DNA of 64,000 bases from Acidovorax sp. RAC01 (lineage in GTDB: Bacteria > Pseudomonadota > Gammaproteobacteria > Burkholderiales > Burkholderiaceae_C). The notes under the pieces are model-generated. The model ran no database searches, was not told the origin of the DNA, and worked only from the letters and a program-made list of their open reading frames with translations. The DNA is taken from positions 2,185,001-2,249,000 of the forward strand of contig NZ_CP016447.1 of the NCBI RefSeq assembly GCF_001714725.1, in the 5' to 3' direction. The translations under genes were made by a program, and so were the position numbers. Below are positions 18,062 through 26,215 of this stretch, in pieces (within the stretch, counting starts at the first letter, position 1; each line of letters starts with the position of its first letter).

Positions 18062-18683
18062 CGCGGGCGGCATCGTCCAGGTGCTGGGTGTCGGCCCAAC
18101 CGATCAGGGTCAGGCCGTCGGGGGTCCATAAAAGGCGGTTGATGGCGGCGTTGGCCAGCTGCCAGGTGCGGGGGGCCTGCAGGTCCTGGCGCGTGGCCAG
18201 GCGGTACAGCACATCCAGCACGCCGCCATGGGCCACCATCACGATCTGCTCGCCGGCATGTGCGCTGGCCAGGGCCGTGACGGTGCGCTCGATGCGGTCG
18301 CGCAGTGTGGTCAGCGACTCGCCGCCGTCTGGGGTGTATTGGGGGTCGCGCTTGCGCCAGCGCAGGGCGTCTTCGGGCAGCTCGGTTTCGATCTCGGCAA
18401 ACGTGCGGCCCTGAAAGTGACCAAAGCTGCGTTCGCGCAGCCCGGTGTGCGTGACCAGCGGCGCGCCGGTGCTGTGGGCCACGGCCTGTGCCGTGGCGTG
18501 GGCGCGCTGCAGGTCGCTGGTGTACACGGTGGCCACAGGCTCGCCGGCAAGGGCCCTGGCCACCTGGCGGGCCTGCCACAGCCCGGTGTCGTTCAGTGGT
18601 ATGTCAAGGTGGCCCTGGATGCGGGTGTCCACGTTCCAGGCGGTTTCGCCGTGGCGGATGGCGACGATGCGGGTGGCGTCCAT
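18045..18683 (-). CDS. Histidine phosphatase family protein (phosphoglycerate-mutase-like)
   Basis: A 212-aa phosphatase of the histidine phosphatase superfamily. The catalytic RHGET follows the first strand (MDATRIVAIRHGETAWN); the conserved acid-base region is ERSFGHFQGRTFAEIE near residue 85, and the second catalytic His is in VMVAHGGVLDVL. The family covers GpmB, CobC and nonspecific phosphatases, so the substrate stays open. The ATG at 18683 was chosen because the RHGET motif must lie about ten residues from the N-terminus; a longer open frame upstream has no family sequence. It overlaps the PLP enzyme gene downstream by 17 bp. Confidence 0.88.
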   Translation of the reverse strand: MDATRIVAIRHGETAWNVDTRIQGHLDIPLNDTGLWQARQVARALAGEPVATVYTSDLQRAHATAQAVAHSTGAPLVTHTGLRERSFGHFQGRTFAEIETELPEDALRWRKRDPQYTPDGGESLTTLRDRIERTVTALASAHAGEQIVMVAHGGVLDVLYRLATRQDLQAPRTWQLANAAINRLLWTPDGLTLIGWADTQHLDDAARDETHT

Positions 18684-18786
18684 GCAGGCGTTTGATGTAT
18701 CGATGCGGGGCTGGCAAGGCAGCCTGGCGGGATGCCGTGGCGTCCGCGCCTGGCCGACTGGTGGCGGCCGCTGGCGTCGCGCAAGC

Positions 18787-19521
18787 TTACCGCGTTGCGG
18801 GCGCACCGGGGGGCGAAATTGTGTCCTGCGTTGCCGTGGCTGGGCCGGCGCCGGGCTCCACCACCCCACCGGGGGATGCCGCCGCGCCGCGCACGGTCCC
18901 TGGCGGCACGAAGGGCAGGCGCACCTGGCGCAAGCCCGGTGGTGGCGAAGGGAAGCCTTGCAGCGCCGCATCAAACAGCACGCCGTACACCCCGGGGTCG
19001 CTCACCCACACGTCTTCATGCACGGCCGAGGTCTCGTACACCACGGCCTGGTCGCGGGCGCTGCGCAGCACCACGCTGACGGCACGCCGGTACAGCGGCG
19101 TGGGCGCGCCCATGCCCCACAGGCCACCCACGCCCCAGCCCCGGCCATGCCAGCCGCCGCCAAATGCCCAGGGCGATGGGCCCCAACCGCCGTAAGGCCC
19201 GTAGGGGGAGCCCCACGGGTCGGCGCGGGGCACGGTATCGGCCTGCACAGTGATCTGGGCCAGCAGCTGCGGCGCAGCATCGTTGCGCTGCAGTCCTGCG
19301 CGCGCCAGGGCCTGTTCGGCCAGTGCAGCCACCGGGTCGAACGCCGGGCCTTGCTGGGAAGGCAGGCGCTCCAGCCGGTAGGTGGCGGGTGCGGTCAGCG
19401 CGCCGGGTGTGGCAAAGCTCTGTACCCGGCCATCCACGGTGCGCGGGCCGGTACTGCAGCCCGTCAGCACCAGGGCGGCAAGCGCTGCCACCAGGGCGGG
19501 GGCATGGCGGCGAAAGGTCAT
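18787..19521 (-). CDS. DUF4136-like lipoprotein
   Basis: A 244-aa predicted lipoprotein: the signal peptide ends ALVLTGCSTG with the lipidated Cys near residue 22. The body resembles DUF4136 proteins (YRLERLPSQQ at the start of the domain; VVYETSAVHEDVW toward the end). A Gly/Trp/Pro-rich insertion (about residues 105-140: DPWGSPYGPYGGWGPSPWAFGG) interrupts it, and a Pro/Gly-rich tail follows. The ATG at 19521 was chosen because AGGAG lies eight bases upstream; a GTG three codons earlier would sit on the Shine-Dalgarno. Function unknown. Confidence 0.78.
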   Translation of the reverse strand: MTFRRHAPALVAALAALVLTGCSTGPRTVDGRVQSFATPGALTAPATYRLERLPSQQGPAFDPVAALAEQALARAGLQRNDAAPQLLAQITVQADTVPRADPWGSPYGPYGGWGPSPWAFGGGWHGRGWGVGGLWGMGAPTPLYRRAVSVVLRSARDQAVVYETSAVHEDVWVSDPGVYGVLFDAALQGFPSPPPGLRQVRLPFVPPGTVRGAAASPGGVVEPGAGPATATQDTISPPGAPATR

Positions 19522-19630
19522 GGCAGTCACTCCTGGGAGATGTCGGCAGCGGGACGATTCAGGGCCTGTTCACACGGGCAAAAAACAGGGTGAGCAGGCC
19601 CCCGGTGAGACACGGCCAGCCCCGGCAGGT

Positions 19631-20605
19631 TCACGACAGTTGCACCACCTGTACACCTGGTAACGAAGGAGATGGCGCTGTGAACTCTTCCTTGTCAAAG
19701 GCCTTGTCGCCATCTTCGCTGGCCACGCCGGTAGCCCGGGCGTTCTTGAAGTCGTACAGGCTGGCGTCGAGCAGGTGCGAGGGCACCACGTTCTGCAGGG
19801 CGTTGAACATGTTCTCCACGCGTCCGGGAAAGCGCTTTTCCCATTCGCGCAGCATCTCGCCCACCTGCTTGCGCTGCAGGTTCTCCTGGCTGCCGCACAG
19901 GTTGCACGGGATGATGGGGAAGTTGCGGTGCGCAGCCCAGCGGGCGGTGTCTTTTTCGGCCACGTAGGCCAGGGGGCGGATCACTACATGCCTGCCGTCG
20001 TCGCTCACCAGCTTCGGGGGCATGCTCTTCATCTTGCCGCCAAAGAACATGTTGAGCAGCAGCGTCTGCAGGATGTCGTCGCGGTGGTGGCCCAGCGCGA
20101 TCTTGGTGCAGCCCAGTTCGTCGGCCACGCGGTAAAGAATGCCCCGGCGCAGGCGGCTGCACAGGCTGCAGGTGGTCTTGCCCTCGGGGATCAGCTTCTT
20201 GACGATGCTGTAGGTGTCCTCGTTCTCGATGTGGAACGGCACGCCGGTGCTGGCCAGGTACTCAGGCAGCACATGCTCGGGGAAGCCGGGTTGCTTCTGG
20301 TCGAGGTTGACCGCGACCAGATCAAAGTGGATGGGCGCGCGCGCCTTGAGCTTGAGCAGGATGTCGAGCAGGGCGTAGCTGTCCTTGCCGCCCGACATGC
20401 ACACCATCACCTTGTCGCCTTCTTCGATCATGTTGAAGTCGACGATGGCCTTGCCGACCTCGCGGCACAGGCGCTTTTCGAGCTTGTGGGTTTCGCGCTC
20501 GATCTTCATGCGGGCGGCGCCGGCGGTTGCCATGTCGGCGGGTTCATCGGCGGATTCAGCGGTCCAGTGGGTGGGGTCCGAGGGTGCTTGCATCACGGTG
20601 CTCAT
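19631..20605 (-). CDS. ttcA: tRNA 2-thiocytidine biosynthesis protein TtcA
   Basis: ATP-dependent Fe-S enzyme that thiolates C32 of certain tRNAs; 324 aa. The PP-loop is [14 protein letters not shown] near residue 70, and the two Cys pairs that hold the [4Fe-4S] cluster are present as CSLC and [24 protein letters not shown] is the conserved central block. The ATG at 20605 (MSTVMQAP) was chosen; it starts four bases after the folB stop, consistent with co-transcription. The last 20 residues are a variable Pro/Ser/Val-rich tail. Confidence 0.95.
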   Translation of the reverse strand: MSTVMQAPSDPTHWTAESADEPADMATAGAARMKIERETHKLEKRLCREVGKAIVDFNMIEEGDKVMVCMSGGKDSYALLDILLKLKARAPIHFDLVAVNLDQKQPGFPEHVLPEYLASTGVPFHIENEDTYSIVKKLIPEGKTTCSLCSRLRRGILYRVADELGCTKIALGHHRDDILQTLLLNMFFGGKMKSMPPKLVSDDGRHVVIRPLAYVAEKDTARWAAHRNFPIIPCNLCGSQENLQRKQVGEMLREWEKRFPGRVENMFNALQNVVPSHLLDASLYDFKNARATGVASEDGDKAFDKEEFTAPSPSLPGVQVVQLS

Positions 20606-20609
20606 GGGG

Positions 20610-20981
20610 TCACCACTGTCCTGTCTCGACGCGAATGGCCACTTCGCAGTCGTCAAAAATTTCCAGCTTCGCAATCTTCACCCGCACGCCCCGCACGCCG
20701 GGCAGCTGCATCAGGCGCTTGGCGAGCTTGCCGATCAGGCTCTCGAGCAGATTCACGTGCTCGGCCGTGCACTCGTCGATGATGATCTGGCGCACCTTGC
20801 GGTAGTCCAGCACGTGGCTGATGTCGTCGTCGTGCGGCAGCAGCGGCTGGCGGCCCTGGTTCAGCTCGGCATCGACCTGGATGGGCTGGGGGGCGGTGCG
20901 CTCGTGGTCGAGGATGCCCAGGTTGGCATCAAAGCGCAAACCGGTGAGCGTGAGGATCTGGGTGCCTGCAGCGTCTGTCAT
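20610..20981 (-). CDS. folB: Dihydroneopterin aldolase
   Basis: Folate pathway enzyme converting 7,8-dihydroneopterin to 6-hydroxymethyl-dihydropterin and glycolaldehyde; 123 aa. Recognised by [21 protein letters not shown] at the start, [14 protein letters not shown], the E-H-N-L-L-E-S-L catalytic/pterin-binding stretch, and the [11 protein letters not shown] strand. It lies immediately upstream of ttcA and downstream of the pteridine-reductase-like SDR (37 bp), a small pterin-related cluster. Confidence 0.92.
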   Translation of the reverse strand: MTDAAGTQILTLTGLRFDANLGILDHERTAPQPIQVDAELNQGRQPLLPHDDDISHVLDYRKVRQIIIDECTAEHVNLLESLIGKLAKRLMQLPGVRGVRVKIAKLEIFDDCEVAIRVETGQW

Positions 20982-21018
20982 GAAAAGGGTCCTGGATGGA
21001 GTGGCGGCTTGCGCGCGC

Positions 21019-21813
21019 TCACATCAACGAAAAATCGCGGTCGAACTTCATCAGGTGCTGGCCGCCGTCGACCAGCAGCGTGGTGCCGGTGATGGACCGG
21101 TTTTCCAGCGCGAACTTCACGGTGGCTGCCACGTCTTCAGGGGTGGACGAGCGGCCCAGCGGGCTCAGGGAATGCAGCTGGGCAAACTTGTCGTCGCTGA
21201 GCATGTGGCTGGTGAGCGTGAGGCCCGGGGCCACGCCCACCACGCGCACGCGCGGTGCCAGCGCCAGGGCCAGCATGGTGCCGGCGGCTTCCAGCGCGGC
21301 CTTGGAGAGCGTGTAGCTCAGAAAGTCGGGGTTCTGGTTCCAGAGCTTCTGGTCCAGCAGGTTCACCACGGCGCCCTGCGCATCGGCTTCGCCCCGGGCC
21401 GCGCGGTCGGCGATGTGCTGGTGCAGCGCCTGCGCCAGCAGCACCGGCGCCCCGGTGTTGCTGCGCAGGTGCTTTTGCAGCGCGTCAAAGCCGAAGGTAT
21501 CCACGCTGTCGTGCTCGAACAGCGAGGCGCTGTTGACCACGGCATCCACGCTGCCGAAGTGCGTCACCACGCGGGGCAGCAGGGCCCGTACGGCGGCTTC
21601 GTCGTCAAAATCGGCCTCAAAATGGGCGCTGGCGCTTGTCAGCGAAGCACATTCAGCTACTGTATTAATAGCATCCTGCTCTGACGAGCGGTAGTGCACC
21701 GCCACCTGCCAGCCGCCGGCGGCCAGGGCCAGTGCGATGTGGCGGCCCAGGCGCTTGGCAGCGCCAGTGACCAGCACCGTGCGGGGGCGTGTGGGAAGGG
21801 GTGGGGTGGACAT
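21019..21813 (-). CDS. Short-chain dehydrogenase, pteridine reductase (PTR1/FolM)-like
   Basis: NADPH-dependent SDR, 264 aa. The nucleotide-binding motif is VTGAAKRLG, the form seen in pteridine reductases, rather than the common TGxxxGxG. The catalytic set appears as Asp in NLLDQ (PTR1 uses Asp where classical SDRs have Ser), Tyr and Lys in YTLSK, then VGVAPGLTL. This and the position next to folB favour a dihydropterin or dihydromonapterin reductase. Residues about 47-66 (DAINTVAECASLTSASAHF) are encoded by an in-frame dispersed repeat. The ATG at 21813 was chosen; the gene is divergent from, and about 10 bp away from, the methyltransferase start. Confidence 0.85.
   Translation of the reverse strand: MSTPPLPTRPRTVLVTGAAKRLGRHIALALAAGGWQVAVHYRSSEQDAINTVAECASLTSASAHFEADFDDEAAVRALLPRVVTHFGSVDAVVNSASLFEHDSVDTFGFDALQKHLRSNTGAPVLLAQALHQHIADRAARGEADAQGAVVNLLDQKLWNQNPDFLSYTLSKAALEAAGTMLALALAPRVRVVGVAPGLTLTSHMLSDDKFAQLHSLSPLGRSSTPEDVAATVKFALENRSITGTTLLVDGGQHLMKFDRDFSLM
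21614..21673 (-). repeat. AT-rich dispersed repeat, copy 5, in frame inside the SDR gene
   Basis: The minus strand reads TGCTATTAATACAGTAGC, then about 19 bases, then ACAAGCGCCAGCGCCCATTTT, the same skeleton as the intergenic copies. It lies in gene orientation and forms residues about 47-66, in the second beta-alpha unit after the cofactor-binding loop. Confidence 0.8.
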
Positions 21814-21823
21814 GTGGGGGACA

Positions 21824-22942
21824 ATGCGGGCCGTGACCCAAAGACCCGAGAGTTTAACGACCGCCCTTGCGCAGCACATCGCCCAGGCCATTGCCGCCGC
21901 GGGCGGCTGGCTGGGCTTTGACCGCTTCATGGAACTGGCCCTGTACACCCCGGGGCTGGGCTACTACGCCAACGATTCCACCAAGTTCGGTGCCATGCCG
22001 GACTCGGGCAGCGACTTTGTGACCGCACCCGAGCTGACGCCGCTGTTTGGCCAGACGCTGGCCGTGCAGGTGGGCCAGGCGCTGGCGCAGACCGGAACCG
22101 ACGAGGTGTGGGAGTTCGGGGCGGGCTCGGGCGCACTGGCGCTGCAGCTGCTCGATGCCCTGGGCGACCAGGTGCAGCGCTACACCATCGTGGATCTGTC
22201 GGGCAGCCTGCGGGCGCGCCAGCAGGCAAAGCTGGTGGCGCACGCGCACAAGGTGAAGTGGGTGGATGCGCTGCCCGAAACCTTCAGCGGCGTGGTGGTG
22301 GGCAACGAGGTGCTGGACGCCATGCCCGTGCAGCTGCTGGCGCGCCACGGCGGCCACCAGGCCGGGGTGTGGCACGAGCGCGGCGTGGTGCTGGCCGATG
22401 ACGGCAGCTTTGCCTGGGCAGACCGCCCCTCGCACCTGCGCCCGCCGATCGCCATCGAAGGCCCGCAGGACTACCTGACCGAAACCCACGCCCAGGGCGA
22501 AGGGTTCATCCGCATGCTGGCCGACCGGCTCACGCGCGGCGCGGCCTTTTTGCTGGACTACGGCTTTGGCGAAGACGAGTACTACCACCCGCAGCGCCAC
22601 ATGGGCACCGTGATGTGCCACCAGGGCCACATGGCCGACGGTGATCCGCTGGTGAACGTGGGGCTCAAGGACATCACCGCCCATGTCAACTTCACCGCCA
22701 TGGCGCTGGCGGCGCAGGATGCGGGCCTGCAGGTGCTGGGCTACACCACGCAGGCGCATTTCCTCATCAATTGCGGATTGCTACCAAAAATGGAGCATCT
22801 CACCCAGGCGGAGCGTGCCACAGCGGCCAAATTGATCATGGAACATGAAATGGGCGAGCTGTTCAAGGTGCTGGCACTGGGCGCTGGCGAGCCGTGGGAG
22901 CCGCTGGGCTTTGCGCACGGCGACCGCTCGCACCGCCTCTGA
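21824..22942 (+). CDS. MidA/NDUFAF7-like SAM-dependent methyltransferase
   Basis: Class I methyltransferase of the MidA (DUF185, NDUFAF7) family, 372 aa from the chosen ATG. Family marks are GWLGFDRFMELALYTPGLGYY at the N-terminus, DFVTAPELTPLFGQ, the SAM loop WEFGAGSGALA, GNEVLDAMPV, and the late block LLDYGFGEDEYYHPQRHMGT. In mitochondria the homologue methylates an arginine of a complex I subunit; the bacterial target is unproven. Possible starts are ATG 21812, ATG 21824 or GTG 21833; 21824 follows a G-rich Shine-Dalgarno-like stretch. It is divergent from the SDR with almost no spacer. Confidence 0.88.
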   Translation: MRAVTQRPESLTTALAQHIAQAIAAAGGWLGFDRFMELALYTPGLGYYANDSTKFGAMPDSGSDFVTAPELTPLFGQTLAVQVGQALAQTGTDEVWEFGAGSGALALQLLDALGDQVQRYTIVDLSGSLRARQQAKLVAHAHKVKWVDALPETFSGVVVGNEVLDAMPVQLLARHGGHQAGVWHERGVVLADDGSFAWADRPSHLRPPIAIEGPQDYLTETHAQGEGFIRMLADRLTRGAAFLLDYGFGEDEYYHPQRHMGTVMCHQGHMADGDPLVNVGLKDITAHVNFTAMALAAQDAGLQVLGYTTQAHFLINCGLLPKMEHLTQAERATAAKLIMEHEMGELFKVLALGAGEPWEPLGFAHGDRSHRL

Positions 22943-22983
22943 TCTGCTGGCCAGGCCCGACCCGCCCTCTTTACCGATCGCAC

Positions 22984-23178
22984 ATGCTCCGCTGGCTCAT
23001 CGTCATGTTTCTGGCGCTCATGCTGCTGAGCTGGCTGTCGCCCTTTTTACGGCGCCTGGGGTTTGGCCAGCTGCCGGGCGACTTGCGCTTTCGGTGGCTG
23101 GGGCGCGACTGGGATGTGCCGCTGGCTTCCACGCTGCTGCTGAGCTTCCTGGTGAGCCTGATCATGAAGCTGCTGTGA
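22984..23178 (+). CDS. DUF2905 family small membrane protein
   Basis: A 64-aa protein with two hydrophobic helices (about residues 3-19 and 45-62) around the conserved centre RLGFGQLPGDLRFR, the signature of the DUF2905 family. Function unknown; the family is widespread next to housekeeping genes. It starts 41 bp after the MidA gene on the same strand and is probably co-transcribed. Confidence 0.85.
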   Translation: MLRWLIVMFLALMLLSWLSPFLRRLGFGQLPGDLRFRWLGRDWDVPLASTLLLSFLVSLIMKLL

Positions 23179-23202
23179 GCGCTGAGCAGCCCGAGCGGCC
23201 GT

Positions 23203-24582
23203 TCAGGCCCCGGCGGTTTCCAGCGCGCCGAGAAATTCCCGGCGCCACCAGTGCACATCGTGCTCGCGGATGCCCGCCATCAGCTTTTGGTGGCGTTCCT
23301 GCCGCTCGGCCAGCGGCATCTGCAGCGCCTGCTGAATGCTGTCGGCCATGCCCTGGGTGTCATACGGGTTCACCAGCAGCGCTTCTTTCAGCTGCTCGGC
23401 CGCGCCCGCAAAGCGCGACAGCACCAGCACGCCCGGGTCCTCTGGGTCTTGCGCCACCACGTATTCCTTGGCCACCAGGTTCATGCCGTCGCGCAGCGGC
23501 GTCACCAGCCCCACCGACGCCGCCCGGCACAGGCCCGGCACGCGCTTGCGCGCCACCATGCGGTGGATGTAGCGCACGGGCATCCAGTCCAGCTCGCCAT
23601 AGTCGCCGTTGACGGCGCCGCACAGGCCCTCCAGCTCCTGGCGCAGGTCTGAATAGGCGTTCACATCGTCGCGCGAGGGGGACGCGATCATGATCAGCGT
23701 GGCGCTTTTGCGGTTTTCGGGGTAGCGGTCCAGCAACTCGCGGTAGGCGCGTACGCGGTGCGGCAGGCCCTTGGAATAGTCGAGCCGGTCTACGCCCATC
23801 AGCAGGCGGCGGCGCGAGTACTCCTCGCGCATGCGTTCGCAGGTTTCCACGGCTTCGGGCGCGTTGGCCAGGCGTGTGAATTCGTCCACATCGATGCCGA
23901 TGGGGAAGGCCCGCACGACCACTGTGGCACCAAAGGCGCGCACGCGGCTGTCTTCCAGTTCCTCGGCGCTGGCCTCGTTGCGCACATAGCGGGTGAAGTG
24001 GGCCACATCGCATTCGCTTTGCAGCCCCACCAGGTCGTAGGCGAACAGCGAACGCATCAGCCACTCGTGCTGCGGTATGGCCGCCATGATGAGCGGTGGG
24101 GGCACGGGGATGTGCAGGAAGAATCCGATGCGCTGCTTGCAGCCCATGGCGCGCAGCTCGGCGGCCAGCGGAATCAGGTGGTAGTCGTGCACCCAAATGA
24201 TGTCGTCGTTCTTCAGCAGCGGCAGCAGCTTGCGCGCGTACATCTGGTTCACGCGCCGATAGCCGGCGATGTAGCTGGCGTTGAAGTCGGCCAGGTCCAG
24301 CCGGTAGTGGAACACCGGCCACAGCACGCTGTTGCTGTAGCCCAGGTAGTAGCTGTCGTGGTCTTCGCGCGAAAGGTCCACCGTGGCCAGGGTCACGGCC
24401 CCTGCCTGGCGCACGCGCAGGTCGCCCTCGCCCGGCGTGCCGTCTTCGGTGATGTTGCCGCTCCAGCCAAACCACAGTCCCCCGGTTTGGCTCAGCGCAT
24501 CGCCCAGTGCAACGGCCAGGCCCCCCGCGGCAGGTTTACGGGGATCGGCAAGGCGGTTGGAAATGACTACGAGACGGCTCAT
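23203..24582 (-). CDS. otsA: Trehalose-6-phosphate synthase
   Basis: GT20 glycosyltransferase joining UDP-glucose and glucose-6-phosphate; 459 aa, full length. Recognised by VVISNR and the GGL donor-loop region near the N-terminus, [25 protein letters not shown], the [14 protein letters not shown] block with phosphate-binding Arg/Lys, and [11 protein letters not shown] near the C-terminus. It is on the same strand as otsB, 140 bp downstream of it, forming a trehalose synthesis pair, usually an osmotic or desiccation response. Confidence 0.96.
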   Translation of the reverse strand: MSRLVVISNRLADPRKPAAGGLAVALGDALSQTGGLWFGWSGNITEDGTPGEGDLRVRQAGAVTLATVDLSREDHDSYYLGYSNSVLWPVFHYRLDLADFNASYIAGYRRVNQMYARKLLPLLKNDDIIWVHDYHLIPLAAELRAMGCKQRIGFFLHIPVPPPLIMAAIPQHEWLMRSLFAYDLVGLQSECDVAHFTRYVRNEASAEELEDSRVRAFGATVVVRAFPIGIDVDEFTRLANAPEAVETCERMREEYSRRRLLMGVDRLDYSKGLPHRVRAYRELLDRYPENRKSATLIMIASPSRDDVNAYSDLRQELEGLCGAVNGDYGELDWMPVRYIHRMVARKRVPGLCRAASVGLVTPLRDGMNLVAKEYVVAQDPEDPGVLVLSRFAGAAEQLKEALLVNPYDTQGMADSIQQALQMPLAERQERHQKLMAGIREHDVHWWRREFLGALETAGA

Positions 24583-24722
24583 CTGTAAATCATTGCGTCC
24601 CCCCTGCGGTCACCCTGTCGGACAAGTGCGCGAATGCCCGGGGCCGAATGGCGCATGCACGGAACGTCCGGCGCAGGCAGCGCACGCAGCGCGGTTCGCC
24701 CGGCGCGGGCAAGGCCCGGGGT

Positions 24723-25460
24723 CTACCGCTCGCGGTCCCAGCTGGTGCGCGCGGCCGACAGCCAGCCGCGCAGCGCCGCCGGCGTCATGCAGCGGTGCTG
24801 GGCCATGGTGGGGCCCTCGCCCACCTTGATGCCCCAGCCGCCCAGGGCCTGCACGGCCGCAAAGCCGGCCTCGTCGGTCACGTCGTCGCCCACAAACACC
24901 GGCATGCGCCCGGCAAAGGGCGGCTGTGTCATGAAGTCGATGATGGCCTGGCCCTTGTGCACGCCGCGGGGCTTGACTTCCAGCACGCACTTGCCTCGCA
25001 GCAGCTCCACGCCATCGAGGCCGTGCACGGCGCGCTCCATGGCGTGCAGGCATTGCGCTTCCAGCTGGGGTGCCTGCCGGTAGTGCAGGGCGATGCTGGC
25101 GCGCTTGGTTTCCACCAGCAGGCCGGCGTGGCGCGCAGCCAGCGCCTGGGCGGCCTGCAGCACCTGCGTGAGGTCGGGCGTGGCCACGGAGGCAAGCGAC
25201 TCGCCAAACAGGCGGTACTGCGCGCCATGCTCGCTGGCCAGCGGCAGCCGCAGGGGCGCCAGAAAACCGTCGATATCGGCTTCGGGCCGGCCCGTGACGA
25301 TGGCCAGTGCACCGCCCAGGTGGGCCTGCATGGCCGCCAGCGTGGGCACCAGCCCCGAGGCAATGCGCACCGCTTCGGGCCGCGGCGCCAGTTCGGTCAG
25401 GGTGCCGTCAAAGTCGAGAAAAAGCGCATGGGCAGTGGTCAGTATCGGGAGCAGCTGCAT
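24723..25460 (-). CDS. otsB: Trehalose-6-phosphate phosphatase
   Basis: HAD-superfamily phosphatase that removes the phosphate from trehalose-6-phosphate; 245 aa. Motif I FLDFDGTL holds the nucleophile Asp near residue 16; IVTGR is motif II; KPRGVHKG and GDDVTDEAGF supply motifs III and IV. The upstream partner is otsA on the same strand. The start at 25460 gives the usual short N-terminus before DFDGT. Confidence 0.95.
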   Translation of the reverse strand: MQLLPILTTAHALFLDFDGTLTELAPRPEAVRIASGLVPTLAAMQAHLGGALAIVTGRPEADIDGFLAPLRLPLASEHGAQYRLFGESLASVATPDLTQVLQAAQALAARHAGLLVETKRASIALHYRQAPQLEAQCLHAMERAVHGLDGVELLRGKCVLEVKPRGVHKGQAIIDFMTQPPFAGRMPVFVGDDVTDEAGFAAVQALGGWGIKVGEGPTMAQHRCMTPAALRGWLSAARTSWDRER

Positions 25461-25643
25461 GGCCGGGGACCTTAGCAGAGCGCATCGGCCAGAAAGTCCC
25501 TGCGGCCTGTTTCAGTGCTCATGCACGCGTAACTTTGTGTAGTACCGGCGTGTCGGGTTGGCACCGCGTCCAGCCCTTGAAATCATCCGATCCAGCCGCA
25601 CTCTCTGCATACAGCCTGTCACTTCTTTCCGAGACCCACGCGC

Positions 25644-26078
25644 ATGTCCGAATCCCTTCACATCGTCTGCCCGCACTGCCACACCACCAACCGCGTGCAA
25701 AGCGCAGACATGGCCAACGCGCCCGACTGCGGCAAGTGCCACCAGCCGCTGTTTGCAGGCGCGCCGCTGGAGCTGGCAGGCGATGCGTTTGACCGCCACA
25801 TCGGGCGCAACCATCTGCCGGTGCTGGTGGACTTCTGGGCGCCGTGGTGCGGCCCCTGCCGCCAGATGGCCCCCGCCTACGCGCAGGCTGCGCGCGAGCT
25901 GGAGCCCGCCGTGCGGCTGGCCAAGCTCAACACCGAGGCCGAGCCGGAGATTGCCGGGCGCTACGGCATCCGCAGCATTCCGACCATGATCCTGTTCCGC
26001 CAGGGGCGCGAGGTCTCGCGCATCTCGGGCGCGCTACCCGCGGCAGACATCGTGCGCTGGGTGCGTTCGGTGGTCTGA
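25644..26078 (+). CDS. trxC: Thioredoxin 2
   Basis: Cytoplasmic disulfide reductase of the TrxC type, 144 aa. It has the extra N-terminal zinc module with two Cys pairs (CPHC and CGKC), then the thioredoxin fold with the active site FWAPWCGPCRQM near residue 70 and cis-Pro in SIPTMILF. The zinc module distinguishes it from TrxA; in enterobacteria trxC belongs to the oxidative stress (OxyR) response, but no OxyR site was identified here. It is divergent from otsB with 183 bp between. Confidence 0.95.
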   Translation: MSESLHIVCPHCHTTNRVQSADMANAPDCGKCHQPLFAGAPLELAGDAFDRHIGRNHLPVLVDFWAPWCGPCRQMAPAYAQAARELEPAVRLAKLNTEAEPEIAGRYGIRSIPTMILFRQGREVSRISGALPAADIVRWVRSVV

Positions 26079-26095
26079 AAAAACGGTCTGCCGAA

Positions 26096-26131
26096 GGCGC
26101 GGCGCCCCGCCATGGCGCGCGGCGCTTTTCC
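26096..26131 (+). terminator. Possible terminator after trxC
   Basis: A GC-rich dyad (GCGCC...GGCGC arms within a longer imperfect stem) starts about 17 bases after the trxC stop and is followed by only four T residues. The T-tract is weak, so this may be an inefficient or non-functional terminator. Confidence 0.35.
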
Positions 26132-26149
26132 CATGCTTTGCTCCGGGTT

Positions 26150-26185
26150 TTGACTGATTCGTTTTAAAAACATACTATTCAGTCA
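26150..26185 (+). promoter_or_regulatory. Sigma-70-type promoter with overlapping 7-bp dyad, upstream of the MipA-like gene
   Basis: TTGACT (26150-26155), exactly 17 bases, then TACTAT (26173-26178). A perfect inverted repeat, TGACTGA (26151-26157) and TCAGTCA (26179-26185), overlaps the -35 box and directly follows the -10 box. The layout fits an operator for a dimeric repressor, probably TetR- or MarR-like by spacing, though the regulator is unknown. The block is AT-rich against the surrounding high-GC DNA. Confidence 0.7.
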
Positions 26186-26215
26186 TTTTGTAACTATCAT
26201 GTCTTGGAGCCAATC

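Noticed and set aside
22771..22795. A possible extra copy of the AT-rich repeat inside the MidA gene (GATTGCTACCAAAAATGG)
   Set aside because: Only the first few bases fit; the ATAGC and AAGCGC landmarks are missing.
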